Shown here: one piece after another, positions 50,472 to 58,653 of the stretch
How positions within the stretch are numbered: position 1 is the stretch's first letter
How the letters are laid out: every line of letters starts with the position of its first letter
Assembly (NCBI GenBank): GCA_963802095.1
Contig: CAWDHI010000005.1
Coordinates: 62,001 to 126,000, forward strand
Source of the DNA: CAVVEQ01 sp963802095
Lineage (GTDB): Bacteria > Chloroflexota > Anaerolineae > Anaerolineales > Anaerolineaceae
DNA: 64,000 nucleotides
Direction of reading: 5' to 3'
Notes under the pieces: generated by a model
What the model saw: only the letters and a program-made list of their open reading frames with translations
What the model was told of the DNA's origin: nothing
The model's database searches: none
Made by a program: the position numbers and the translations under genes

Positions 50472-51977
50472 TCAGGTTTTTTTAAAATCGATAAATCCTT
50501 TTTCGACAGCGACCGAGATCAGTTGTACCCGGATTTGATCTCCGACATCCAAGCCATCATATCCATGCACCAGTTTTCCCTCAACCGGGATATCAAGAAG
50601 CCGGACCCAGGTTCCTTTCTCGGAAGCCCCTGTCACAATTGAATTAAACTGCTCCCCGATTCTCGATTCCAGGAGAAGCGCGGCAGCGGATTTTTCAACT
50701 TGTCTTTCCACCTTCTTAGCCGCATCTTCAGCTTCGGTACAATGAGCTGCTAGAATATCAAGCTCCTCTTTACTGTACGGAACATGCTGTCCATTCAAGG
50801 CTGCTTTTAATAATCGTTGAGTAAGCAAATCGGGAAAACGTCGATTTGGAGCTGTTGAATGAGCATAATCCTGGACTGCCAGGCCAAAGTGACCGGGGAC
50901 ATTCCCATTGGGTAGTTCGGCAACATATTCTCCCGGCCCCAATAACTTGATGATCGCCAATGATAAGTCGGTGAATCGAACCGTATCAGCCGCTTTTTCT
51001 TTAATCAGGAACTCTTCAAGCGCTTTTGAGTCAGGGTTCATGGGTAGTTTGATGCCGTGTTCTCCCGCAATGTCCACGATCCGCTCCCAGCGTTTTGGTG
51101 TGCGAACCACCCGACGGATGGATGGTGATTTCTTGCTTGATAAATATCGCGCAGTCACTCCATTAGCCGCTATCATGAAATCTTCAATGATCTCTTTGGC
51201 GCGGTTCTTTTCTTCAATTTCGAGAGAGCGAACCTGATCCCCATCAAATCTTGGTTTAGTCTCAATTGTCTCAAGGCTAAGAGCCCCATTGACATGCCGA
51301 AGATTCTTCATCCGTTGGGCGATCTTGTCCTGCAATCGTAGATTCTCTTCGAGTCCATTAATTGCCTGTACAGCTTCAGGAACAGGTCCTCTCCCTTCCA
51401 ACCAGGCTGCCACACTGTTGTAGGCGAGTTTTGCATGATTGTTGACTGATGCAAAGTAAACATCCGAATCTTCCAGATAGCCATCTGCGCCGACCGTAAT
51501 ATCAACCACAATGGATTCGCGATCTTCATTAAGGTTTAAGGAGGTAAGGTCCGTGGATAGTTTTTCGGGTAGCATGGGGAAGATCATTGCAGCGGTGTAA
51601 ATAGAGGTTGTATTATGGCGGGCATGTTCATTGATCGCTGACCCATTTCTGACCAGAGAATCAACATCTGTAATAGCCACGAGAACCTTCACCTTATCTC
51701 CAGGAAGAATCTGAGCGGTGGTTAATTGGTCCAGATCAAGCGAGTCATCATTATCAATGGATGACCATAGAAGTCCCCTGAGATCGCGCCTGGGTACGAC
51801 ATTCATTGGGGCAGGGGTCTGAATCGTTTCCAGTTCTGCCCGTGCTTCTTTGGAAAAATCAGGCAGAAAACCTCTATCCAGCATGGCTTGGCGAGCCAGG
51901 CCCTGTAGGATCTCTCTGTGCTTAAAAATGGTTCCATTCATTAAGAAGGACACACCGGTCATTTTTGAACTATGCAA
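50472..51977 (-). CDS. RNB-domain ribonuclease (short RNase II/R type)
   Basis: About 490-501 residues. The catalytic core shows DNDDSLDLDQL with the metal-binding Asp cluster, DHAR-type STAPNRRFPDLLTQR and the RNB signature. A C-terminal S1-like domain is recognisable in TWVRLLDIPVEGKLVHGYDG. The N-terminal cold-shock domains of RNase R are missing; the enzyme starts almost directly at ILQGLARQAMLDRGFLPDF, as in the short RNB type. The start codon is not certain (TTG 51977, or ATG 51962 or 51941). It may degrade or trim RNA under stress. Confidence 0.88.
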   Translation of the reverse strand: MHSSKMTGVSFLMNGTIFKHREILQGLARQAMLDRGFLPDFSKEARAELETIQTPAPMNVVPRRDLRGLLWSSIDNDDSLDLDQLTTAQILPGDKVKVLVAITDVDSLVRNGSAINEHARHNTTSIYTAAMIFPMLPEKLSTDLTSLNLNEDRESIVVDITVGADGYLEDSDVYFASVNNHAKLAYNSVAAWLEGRGPVPEAVQAINGLEENLRLQDKIAQRMKNLRHVNGALSLETIETKPRFDGDQVRSLEIEEKNRAKEIIEDFMIAANGVTARYLSSKKSPSIRRVVRTPKRWERIVDIAGEHGIKLPMNPDSKALEEFLIKEKAADTVRFTDLSLAIIKLLGPGEYVAELPNGNVPGHFGLAVQDYAHSTAPNRRFPDLLTQRLLKAALNGQHVPYSKEELDILAAHCTEAEDAAKKVERQVEKSAAALLLESRIGEQFNSIVTGASEKGTWVRLLDIPVEGKLVHGYDGLDVGDQIRVQLISVAVEKGFIDFKKT

Positions 51978-51997
51978 GTTGATTGAATATAAATTAT

Positions 51998-52435
51998 TTA
52001 TATTCTGGACTGAGAGATTTCTTTTACCATTTTGGCAGTTCTTTCTGGTTTATCTACACGAGTCGCAACATCAGCCTGGGAAATAATTCCCAGGATCTTG
52101 CCATCTTTATCAAGGATTGGGATCCGCCGCAATTGATTCTTTGACATTGAATCCATTGCTTTCTGAAAATCATCTTCCGAAAGGTGGCTGACAACTTCGG
52201 CTGTCATCACAACTGCCACTTTGGTGGTTTTTGGATCTTTTCCTTCGGCCATGACTTTCATTACCAAATCGCGATCAGTAACGATACCAACCAATTTCCG
52301 GGTATTCTCGCTCTCGATCACAGGCACCGAACCGACATTCTCGCTTCTCATTAATATGGCCGCTTTTACCACCAAGTCATTAGGCAGGCAGCAAACCGGG
52401 TTACTCGTCATTACCTCATTGCATCTTTTCATCAC
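51998..52435 (-). CDS. CBS-domain protein
   Basis: A 145-residue protein with two CBS motifs. The first is MTSNPVCCLPNDLVVKAAIL with LVGIVTDRDLVMKV, the second is VSHLSEDDFQKAMDSM with RRIPILDKDGKILGIISQAD. CBS pairs bind adenine nucleotides and act as regulators. GAGGAG lies before the ATG. It is followed closely by the RNase gene (20 bases), which suggests joint expression. Confidence 0.9.
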   Translation of the reverse strand: MMKRCNEVMTSNPVCCLPNDLVVKAAILMRSENVGSVPVIESENTRKLVGIVTDRDLVMKVMAEGKDPKTTKVAVVMTAEVVSHLSEDDFQKAMDSMSKNQLRRIPILDKDGKILGIISQADVATRVDKPERTAKMVKEISQSRI

Positions 52436-52604
52436 TAACTCCTCATAATTCCATTGATTATTTCATCCGTGGGTGGATCGATTAGCCTAAAATCATTTTC
52501 CAAGTTATTGATCCTATAAACAGCCTGGTTTCCCCACGAACGCCTGGTTTCGATCGTGGAATATTACCCGTGATTAATTCCAACCTGTTGTTGACCAGTC
52601 CCAA

Positions 52605-52716
52605 TATAGGTTTGCGGTGTCCGTAATCACACTCTCGATGACCTACGCACGACTTCATTATATAGGTTTGCGGTGTCCGTAATCACACTCTCGATGACCT
52701 ACGCACGACTTCATTC
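52605..52716. repeat. Exact tandem duplication of a 56-bp unit
   Basis: The unit starts TATAGGTTTGCGGTGTCC and ends with GCACGACTTCATT. Copy 1 is 52605-52660 and copy 2 is 52661-52716, identical except for the last base. It lies in a 300-bp gap between the CBS gene and the small membrane genes. It is not a CRISPR array: there is no spacer between the copies. Confidence 0.9.
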
Positions 52717-52736
52717 AACCATAAGTACCCGTAAGT

Positions 52737-52895
52737 CTAAATCATCTTTAATAGGTTCAAGACGATGAGGATGATCGCGATCACGATCAGTACATGAATC
52801 CATTTACCTGTTTTTGGGAAGCGGGGACTGATATTTCGTCCGAAAGCTCCGAGCGCCCACAGGATCACAAGAATTAGAATGATTGTCCAAAACAT
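52737..52895 (-). CDS. Small lmo0937-like membrane protein
   Basis: A 52-residue protein, starting MFWTIILILVILWALGAFG and ending with a second helix (HVLIVIAIILIVLNLL). The length and two-helix plan match the lmo0937/DUF5670 group of stress-induced small membrane proteins. GGAGAA lies before the ATG. Function unknown. Confidence 0.75.
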   Translation of the reverse strand: MFWTIILILVILWALGAFGRNISPRFPKTGKWIHVLIVIAIILIVLNLLKMI

Positions 52896-52961
52896 GATAT
52901 TTCTCCTTTTGAATTATCAGAAACCGATCTGTTTGATGCCTCCCGGATTTATAACCGGGGG

Positions 52962-53132
52962 TTATTGACCTAATGGTTTGATTAGAACAGTGAAAACTCC
53001 CGCTGTTATGGCAATGAAAACCAGGATCACCCATAACCCACCAATCGCAGGGATAAGCTGGAGTAACACAACCCAGGTGGTGAGAAAGACCGTAAACAGA
53101 AGCAATATGATGTTTCTATTTGATCTTCCCAT
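52962..53132 (-). CDS. Small membrane protein of unknown function
   Basis: A 56-residue protein with two hydrophobic segments, starting MGRSNRNIILLLFTVFLTTW and continuing GGLWVILVFIAITAGVF. AAGGA lies ten bases before the ATG. It overlaps the end of the smaller gene upstream. Confidence 0.55.
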   Translation of the reverse strand: MGRSNRNIILLLFTVFLTTWVVLLQLIPAIGGLWVILVFIAITAGVFTVLIKPLGQ

Positions 53133-53214
53133 GGAAGGAGTCCTTTATATTGATGAATAGGATTAGAACTACCGCCATCAACAGCAAGGCAACGATTCGA
53201 TTTAATCTTTTCAT
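53116..53214 (-). CDS. Very small membrane protein
   Basis: A 32-residue frame, MKRLNRIVALLLMAVVLILF followed by a short basic tail. AAAGGA lies nine bases before the ATG. It overlaps the next gene by 17 bases. Its small size makes it uncertain. Confidence 0.4.
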   Translation of the reverse strand: MKRLNRIVALLLMAVVLILFINIKDSFHGKIK

Positions 53215-53298
53215 GGTTGAAATCCTTTCAATTCATGTAATTGGTCAATATTGAGCACAACTTTCAACCAGGTGATTACCAGATCACATTTGAAAAGA

Positions 53299-53490
53299 TC
53301 ATGGGTGAACGTTTGTATGACTTTCATACTTTTTGCAGTCAATCCGAATCCCTGCAGCAATTCGATCTTCATCAGTAACCGTGAAAAATCTGATCATCAA
53401 CCTGGTAATGTCATTCAAAATATGAATAAAATTAATAATTTCATTTGGCTGATTTATTTTTGAATCAAATTTTTCATTCGAGGTTTCCAT
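53299..53490 (-). CDS. Hypothetical small protein
   Basis: A 63-residue frame, METSNEKFDSKINQPNEIIN... ending near a basic tail. AAGG lies about eight bases before the ATG. Composition is unremarkable, and no family is known. It may be spurious. Confidence 0.3.
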   Translation of the reverse strand: METSNEKFDSKINQPNEIINFIHILNDITRLMIRFFTVTDEDRIAAGIRIDCKKYESHTNVHP

Positions 53491-53505
53491 TTAAGCACCT
53501 TATTC

Positions 53506-53913
53506 TTAAGACGTGTGTTGATCAGTAGTCGTAGTATGTGTGACGCCAACAACAGGACCACGCGGGCGATAGAAGATCACCCAAATTAATCTTTCAAGCG
53601 CCCAGGCGATCAGGGGATATACCACCATGGCGATAATGGTGGAGATTTCAAGCACCATACCACCAGCGGCAGGTGTCGCGGTAAGCCCGGAAAAGGGTAT
53701 TAAGAAAAAGTCAGTGATCCTATAAATTAAGGCAGCAATCGGGCTTTCCGGATTCGCCCCGATCAATTTAAGGATAACGCGAAGCGCTAGCAAGGCTTCG
53801 AGTATGCCAAAAAACCACCAAACCAACTGGGTGGCCTTAAAAGTGAAAATCCGCTGCTCACGTCCGGGTTCTGTTTGACTCGTTTGAACTTCTGACATTC
53901 TGTTGTTTGTCAT
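53506..53913 (-). CDS. YggT family membrane protein
   Basis: A 135-residue protein. Two or three helices are visible: LVWWFFGILEALLALRVILK, then the YggT signature ITDFFLIPFSGL, and ISTIIAMVVYPLIAWALE. YggT proteins may help in ion homeostasis or membrane organisation. Within the cluster of small membrane genes. Confidence 0.85.
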   Translation of the reverse strand: MTNNRMSEVQTSQTEPGREQRIFTFKATQLVWWFFGILEALLALRVILKLIGANPESPIAALIYRITDFFLIPFSGLTATPAAGGMVLEISTIIAMVVYPLIAWALERLIWVIFYRPRGPVVGVTHTTTTDQHTS

Positions 53914-54037
53914 ATTCGCCTTTTTGAACCTGCTCCAAGTTGATTAAATTCGAGAATTAGCACCAGGGTATTGCAGAGGTGCATAAAAGCACCTCTGCTC
54001 CTCATCTCTAATTTGAGAGATTCATTGCCGGTTTTTA

Positions 54038-54289
54038 TACTCTGCGGCGTACCAGGTGAACGATCGCGATCAAGATGATTGCACCAACGAGCGAAACCAG
54101 CATGGTTGGAATAGTAATTGCGTCGTTGATCGAACCAATACCCAGCAGCGGGCTGATAAACCACCCGGCGATAAAAGCACCCACAATACCAACCACGATG
54201 TTGATCAGCAGGTTTGCCCGGTCATGCATTATCTCACTGGCCGCCCAGCCAACAATTGCTGCAGCGATTAGATAGATGATTATGTTCAT
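54038..54289 (-). CDS. GlsB/YeaQ/YmgE family stress protein
   Basis: About 84 residues with three helices. MNIIIYLIAAAIVGWAASEI, then IVVGIVGAFIAGWF and MLVSLVGAIILIAIVHLV are typical of the transglycosylase-associated protein family. The ATG 54289 has AGGAGA seven bases upstream, and the frame extends upstream without a better start. The family responds to stress, though its biochemical role is unknown. Confidence 0.87.
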
Positions 54290-54401
54290 TATTTCTCCTA
54301 TTGAAAATTCGTTTTGTACGGAATACCGTACGTGGTTTTTTTGATCCGACCTGATTCTCAAATGGGACGAGGGTCAGATCAGACCTTTCAGGACCGATGC
54401 G

Positions 54402-54626
54402 TTAAGCACCTACCTTTTTAAGACTTGCTTCATACTCAGTCACGCGCTTTTCGACTTCATTGGCTGCTGCCTCGCGGCTGTAGCCGTACTTTTCCTGGAG
54501 GATGCCCACCATGACGTCGTACTTGCCGGCAGCCCGATCCAGGTCATCGTCGGTGAGTTTTCCCCACCAACCTTTTGCCTGACCCCGGATTTGTTTCCAC
54601 TGGCCTTCAAAAATATCTTTGTTCAT
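54402..54626 (-). CDS. CsbD family stress protein
   Basis: A 74-residue protein with the CsbD signature (FEGQWKQIRGQAKGWWGKLT, then DDDLDRAAGKYDVMVGILQE). CsbD-type proteins are induced by general stress in Bacillus and others. AAAGGAG lies before the ATG. It is in the small stress-protein cluster. Confidence 0.9.
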   Translation of the reverse strand: MNKDIFEGQWKQIRGQAKGWWGKLTDDDLDRAAGKYDVMVGILQEKYGYSREAAANEVEKRVTEYEASLKKVGA

Positions 54627-54731
54627 TGTTTCGTCTCCTTTTCTTTCTGATAGCTGCCCCAGGTTTCGCCGGCGCTCGGGACAGCGTAGTGCGCCGGTTG
54701 TATTTGTCCTTCCGATCAGCCTGTTAATTAT

Positions 54732-55100
54732 TTAAACAGGGATACTCGCAGCAACATTTCGGAGTCGTTCAGTCACACGCTCTGGCGTCTCCCCCTTGCT
54801 AATAAACGCATCAGCGCCAGCCGAGAGTGCGGCTTGTTGCCGGGCATCCAGATGGCTGATGAGGACGATGACCAGCGCGGCCGGGCAGGCTTCTCGAAGT
54901 TTTTCAAGCGCAGCAGTGGGCGATTCGGGAAGTAGATCCCAATCCACCAAAAGCATATCTGCGTGGCTGACGGGCGCCTGAGCCAAAGTGGTCAACCAAT
55001 CAGCCGCTTCACCTACCACTTCCATCTTTAAATCAAGAAGCAGGAGGCGCAGGGCGGAGCGCTCGTCGAGTTTTGCGTCGGCCAAATATACGCGAGTCAT
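54732..55100 (-). CDS. Stand-alone receiver-domain protein
   Basis: A 122-residue receiver domain without an output domain. VYLADAKLDERSALRLLL and LLVDWDLLP hold the phospho-acceptor Asp53, ISHLDARQQ the Thr/Ser position, and FISKGE the Lys. ATG 55100 is chosen to match the family start. An alternative in-frame ATG at 55205 overlaps the upstream stop and would add 35 residues translated through the hairpin. A strong hairpin (55115-55157) lies just before 55100. Confidence 0.75.
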   Translation of the reverse strand: MTRVYLADAKLDERSALRLLLLDLKMEVVGEAADWLTTLAQAPVSHADMLLVDWDLLPESPTAALEKLREACPAALVIVLISHLDARQQAALSAGADAFISKGETPERVTERLRNVAASIPV

Positions 55101-55114
55101 GAATTTATCGTACG

Positions 55115-55157
55115 ACAAAGACTCCCCGGCTGAAACCATCAGCCGGGGAGTCTTTGT
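55115..55157 (-). terminator. Large hairpin between the NarL-type regulator and the receiver gene
   Basis: A perfect 19-bp stem (55115-55133 with 55139-55157) and a five-base loop. On the minus strand it follows the NarL-type gene (stop at 55189) and is followed by TCTTTGT only, so the T-run is weak. Its end is 15 bases before ATG 55100. It could be a terminator or an attenuator of the receiver gene. Confidence 0.7.
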
Positions 55158-55188
55158 ATCCACCACTTGGGGGAATCTTAACTCAGGA

Positions 55189-55836
55189 TCAGATAACGAG
55201 GCCATGCCGCAAAGCCAGGGTCACGGCTTCGGTGCGGCTGGAAACCCCCAGCTTGGCTAGAATATTACTGACGTGGGATTTGATCGTGGATGGGCTAACC
55301 GTCAGCCTTCCGGCAATTTGGGTATTATTCAGACCTTCAACCATCAAGGCGAGCACTTCCCGTTCTCGTTCGGTCAGGTCAAGGCCTGGCTCGGGGGGTT
55401 GTCCTGCGGTTTGGACGATAACCTGGGCAACATCAGGGGATAAGGTGGCACGCCCCGCATTGGCTGCCCGAATGGCTCGGGCGAGTTCATCGGCTGTAAC
55501 ATCTTTCAATAAATACCCGATGGCCCCGGCTTCCAGCACATTCTTGATCAGATTCTTGTCCTTAAAACTTGTGAGGGCGATAACCTGAACTTTTGGAAAA
55601 CGTTGCCGGATGGCGCGGGTGGCTGCTGCACCATCCATCCCCGGCAGGACCATATCCACGAGGACCACATCCGGTTGTACTTCATCACATAGTTGGATTG
55701 CTGCTTCGCCGCTTTCGGCTTCTCCCGCCAGCTGCAGATCACCATAGACCATAAGAAAGGTCGCCAGGCCGCGGCGGACCATGGCATGGTCATCGACCAC
55801 CATGACGTGAATGGGTTTGGATACAGTTTCGGTCAT
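55189..55836 (-). CDS. NarL/FixJ-type response regulator
   Basis: A 215-residue protein. The receiver domain has VMVVDDHAMVRRGL, DVVLVDMVLPGMDG (Asp61) and GYLLKDV. The LuxR-type helix-turn-helix is LTEREREVLALMVEGLNNTQ with TIKSHVSNILAKLGVSSRTE. It overlaps the sensor kinase gene by four bases, and its stop lies before the hairpin. Confidence 0.93.
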   Translation of the reverse strand: MTETVSKPIHVMVVDDHAMVRRGLATFLMVYGDLQLAGEAESGEAAIQLCDEVQPDVVLVDMVLPGMDGAAATRAIRQRFPKVQVIALTSFKDKNLIKNVLEAGAIGYLLKDVTADELARAIRAANAGRATLSPDVAQVIVQTAGQPPEPGLDLTEREREVLALMVEGLNNTQIAGRLTVSPSTIKSHVSNILAKLGVSSRTEAVTLALRHGLVI

Positions 55837-57383
55837 AAACCCTCCTGTTTTCCCCAGCAGATCATGATATCCGTTCCCTGGCCAGCCTGGCTGGTGATCG
55901 TCAATCTTACTCCCGCTCCTTTTGCGCGTTCGCGCATCATCCCCAATCCGTAATGACCGGAAGAGGTTTTTTTGGAAGGATCAAATCCGCAGCCGTCATC
56001 CCGGATGTGCAGCACCATCCCTGCAGGGGTCTGCCGTAATTCAATTTCCACCTGGCTGGCTTTGGCATGTTTGGCAATATTGCTCAATACCTCCTGGCAG
56101 ATCCGGTAAATGACCACCTGCGTATCAGCAGGCAGGCTAGTCTTTCCGCTAATTGTCACTTCAATCGGGATGTTCATCCGGCCGGCGAAAGCATTACCAA
56201 GCAGCCGCAGCAGGTCGCCTAAATCTGAATCCGTCAAAGTGGATGGTTTCAGTTCAGCGAGCAGGGTCCGCATTTCAGCCAGAGCACCCCGGGTCAGCCT
56301 GCGCAGATCCTGCAGGGCCTTGCGTGCCTCAGCGGGATTCTGCTCCCAAAGCTGGGGAAGCACTTCTGCGATCAGCCCGGCAGAAAAAAGAGACTGGTTA
56401 ACCGCATCGTGCAGGTTTTGCGCAAGGCGCTGGCGTTCCTGCAGCGCTGCCAGGGATTGGGCATGCTCATATAACTCTGTATTGGCCAGGGTCACTGCTG
56501 CCTGGTTGGCGATGGTCATCGCCAGCTTAGCATGGTGTGCGGTGAAATAATTCGGCTCCGAGTGACCAAGACCAATCCCACCGATAATCCTGTTTTTAAC
56601 CGCCAGAGGCACCCACATCCAGGATCGCATGCCTTGTAAAAGAATTACGGAATCCTTAACGAGAAGTGATCGCAGGAGCATTGCTGAAGGATCATTACTT
56701 GATAATTCCGCGATACGGATAGGGTTGTGCCCGTTGAAAAGTGACTCCATGGTCCCTTTTGTATTCAACTGGATGTGGAAAGGCACAGACTTCTCCAGCT
56801 GTTTAGACCCCCGGGCCGCTACCGCGCACAGGCTTGATTCATCCATCGTGAATAAACCGGCGTGGGTATATTTGATCAGCACTCCCAGTTGAACAAGGAT
56901 CGATCCCGGTTGCAATTCCAACGTAGAAGCGAGATTCTGGGATATCTCAAGCAAGGTGTCTTGTTCATTAGCGCGCACTTCCACCTGCTGCTGAAGCTGG
57001 TGTTCCGCATGCACCCGTTTGCTGACATCGCGCAATAAGACCAAAGCACAAAGTTTGCCCTGGAAATCAAATCCCACAACCCGCCATTCGGCACTAAACA
57101 ACGTACCATTAAGGCGGACATTCTCAGTTATCATTTCAAATATACCGCCCTGCTTTATCATCTGGGGAAAGCCAATCAAAGAGGTCCGGTTCTTGGTTTC
57201 TACTAATCTTATTAATGGAAGACGATTAAAAGCCTCAAGCGAGTAACCGTGCATCTCGGCCGCCTCGGGGTTGGCCATCAATAAGGCGCCAGTTTCCAGG
57301 TCGGTAATTAATATCCCGTCGCTGGCGGTTTCGAAGATTTTTCTGAAGATCGGGTCATTTTCATGAATCAAAGTATTTTTCAT
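55833..57383 (-). CDS. PAS-GAF sensor histidine kinase (NarX/DegS-like)
   Basis: A 516-residue soluble kinase. A PAS domain spans about residues 10-130 (FETASDGILITDLETGALLM). A GAF domain follows, about 150-305 (ILVQLGVLIKYTHAGLFTMD). The HisKA_3 phospho-acceptor is in ERQRLAQNLHDAVNQSLFSA, and the ATPase domain ends in GHYGLGMMRERAKGAG. No membrane segment is seen, so the signal is probably cytosolic (redox, light or ligand). The regulator gene follows with an overlap. Confidence 0.92.
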   Translation of the reverse strand: MKNTLIHENDPIFRKIFETASDGILITDLETGALLMANPEAAEMHGYSLEAFNRLPLIRLVETKNRTSLIGFPQMIKQGGIFEMITENVRLNGTLFSAEWRVVGFDFQGKLCALVLLRDVSKRVHAEHQLQQQVEVRANEQDTLLEISQNLASTLELQPGSILVQLGVLIKYTHAGLFTMDESSLCAVAARGSKQLEKSVPFHIQLNTKGTMESLFNGHNPIRIAELSSNDPSAMLLRSLLVKDSVILLQGMRSWMWVPLAVKNRIIGGIGLGHSEPNYFTAHHAKLAMTIANQAAVTLANTELYEHAQSLAALQERQRLAQNLHDAVNQSLFSAGLIAEVLPQLWEQNPAEARKALQDLRRLTRGALAEMRTLLAELKPSTLTDSDLGDLLRLLGNAFAGRMNIPIEVTISGKTSLPADTQVVIYRICQEVLSNIAKHAKASQVEIELRQTPAGMVLHIRDDGCGFDPSKKTSSGHYGLGMMRERAKGAGVRLTITSQAGQGTDIMICWGKQEGL

Positions 57384-57645
57384 GATTATTGATTAAATTG
57401 TAATATAAAAAATTAATCTACACTTACTTATTTTCTATGTTAAGTAAGAAAAGACCCTATTGAACCTTCCTTGCCATCCTGCGGATTGAGATGTTGTATT
57501 TTCGACCTCCATCAGCTGCTCCTATTTCAAGAAGATTATAAAAGAATACCCCTTGTTTTGTCCTGTTAGGGGTGGTTGGTTTATTCGACAAGAAGCCATC
57601 CGACAACTCGCGCTTAATGCCTCATTTCAATAATCATGGTACCGC

Positions 57646-58620
57646 TTATGGATACATATTGAGGGTTGATGTAAGAAGATCGAAGAACCCGTTCGAATCA
57701 AGTCGGAACCCTACATTCACATTCGGTTCCTGGCCCTGCCGTACAGAGGACACCTCATCACTGATATCCATCCCGGAATCGGTGCCGATCAAACCACGAT
57801 AATCACAGACGGTCATCCCGCGGGTGTATTCCCCTTTGAGTTCGATGGCCACATGCAGGTTTTGAGAGCGAACCAGGCCAGGCTGGATCAGCCAGGCAAT
57901 CGCGCAGGGATCGTAGAGGTAAACGGCTGGATGACCATCCAGCAGGTAGCAGGCATTACTGAACCAGGTGACCAGATCTGCCATTGTCCGTCCGGTTTTA
58001 TTGCCCAGATTCCGAATGCGTTCGATCCTTTCGGGGGTGGCGGGTGCCTGCCGAGTGAGGTTTAAACCCACCATGCGCTTGGGTATGGGGCTGCTAAAAA
58101 CGACATGCGCAGCTTCGGGGTCTGCCCAGATGTTGTATTCAGCCGCAGCGGTCCAATTCCCGGCAGTCACCGAACCGCCCATGAGGCTGATCTCCCGAAT
58201 CCGTTCTATGATCCTCGGTTCCCGGTGGATGGCGGCTGCGATATTGGTCAGCGGTCCGGTTGCTGTAAGGATGACATCATCGACAGACATCACCGTTTCG
58301 ATCAGGAAATCCACCGCGTGCCCCTGTTGTGCCTGAATGGAAGGCTCGGGCAAGGGAGCGCCCTCCAGCCCGGACTCGCCGTGACACTCGGGAGCGTGGA
58401 CCATGCTTTGGATGCTTGGCCGTTCATGCCCCTTATAGACCGGGATGTGGGTGATATCCCCCAGCTCCAAGATCTTTAAAGCGTTTTTGGTCACCTTATC
58501 CAGGGCTTGGTTCCCCCCGACCGTGGTGATGCCGATCACTTCGAGGTGTTTTGCTGCCAGAAGGATCGCCAGAGCATCATCATGACCCGGATCGCAGTCC
58601 ATGATCACTTTTTGAGCCAT
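57646..58620 (-). CDS. Inosine-uridine preferring nucleoside hydrolase
   Basis: A 324-residue enzyme. The N-terminal calcium-binding motif is MDCDPGHDDALAILLA (DxDxGxDD). TATGPLTNIAAAIHREPRI and MGGSVTAGNWTAAAEYN are further family signatures, with the catalytic His in the C-terminal VYLYDPCAIAW region. It splits purine and pyrimidine ribonucleosides. A single gene with no close partner. Confidence 0.93.
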   Translation of the reverse strand: MAQKVIMDCDPGHDDALAILLAAKHLEVIGITTVGGNQALDKVTKNALKILELGDITHIPVYKGHERPSIQSMVHAPECHGESGLEGAPLPEPSIQAQQGHAVDFLIETVMSVDDVILTATGPLTNIAAAIHREPRIIERIREISLMGGSVTAGNWTAAAEYNIWADPEAAHVVFSSPIPKRMVGLNLTRQAPATPERIERIRNLGNKTGRTMADLVTWFSNACYLLDGHPAVYLYDPCAIAWLIQPGLVRSQNLHVAIELKGEYTRGMTVCDYRGLIGTDSGMDISDEVSSVRQGQEPNVNVGFRLDSNGFFDLLTSTLNMYP

Positions 58621-58653
58621 ATAGTCATCCTTTTCTCATTACCCTAATTGGAC

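Noticed and set aside
52605..52716. CRISPR array
   Set aside because: Two directly adjacent 56-bp copies without spacers and no cas genes nearby.
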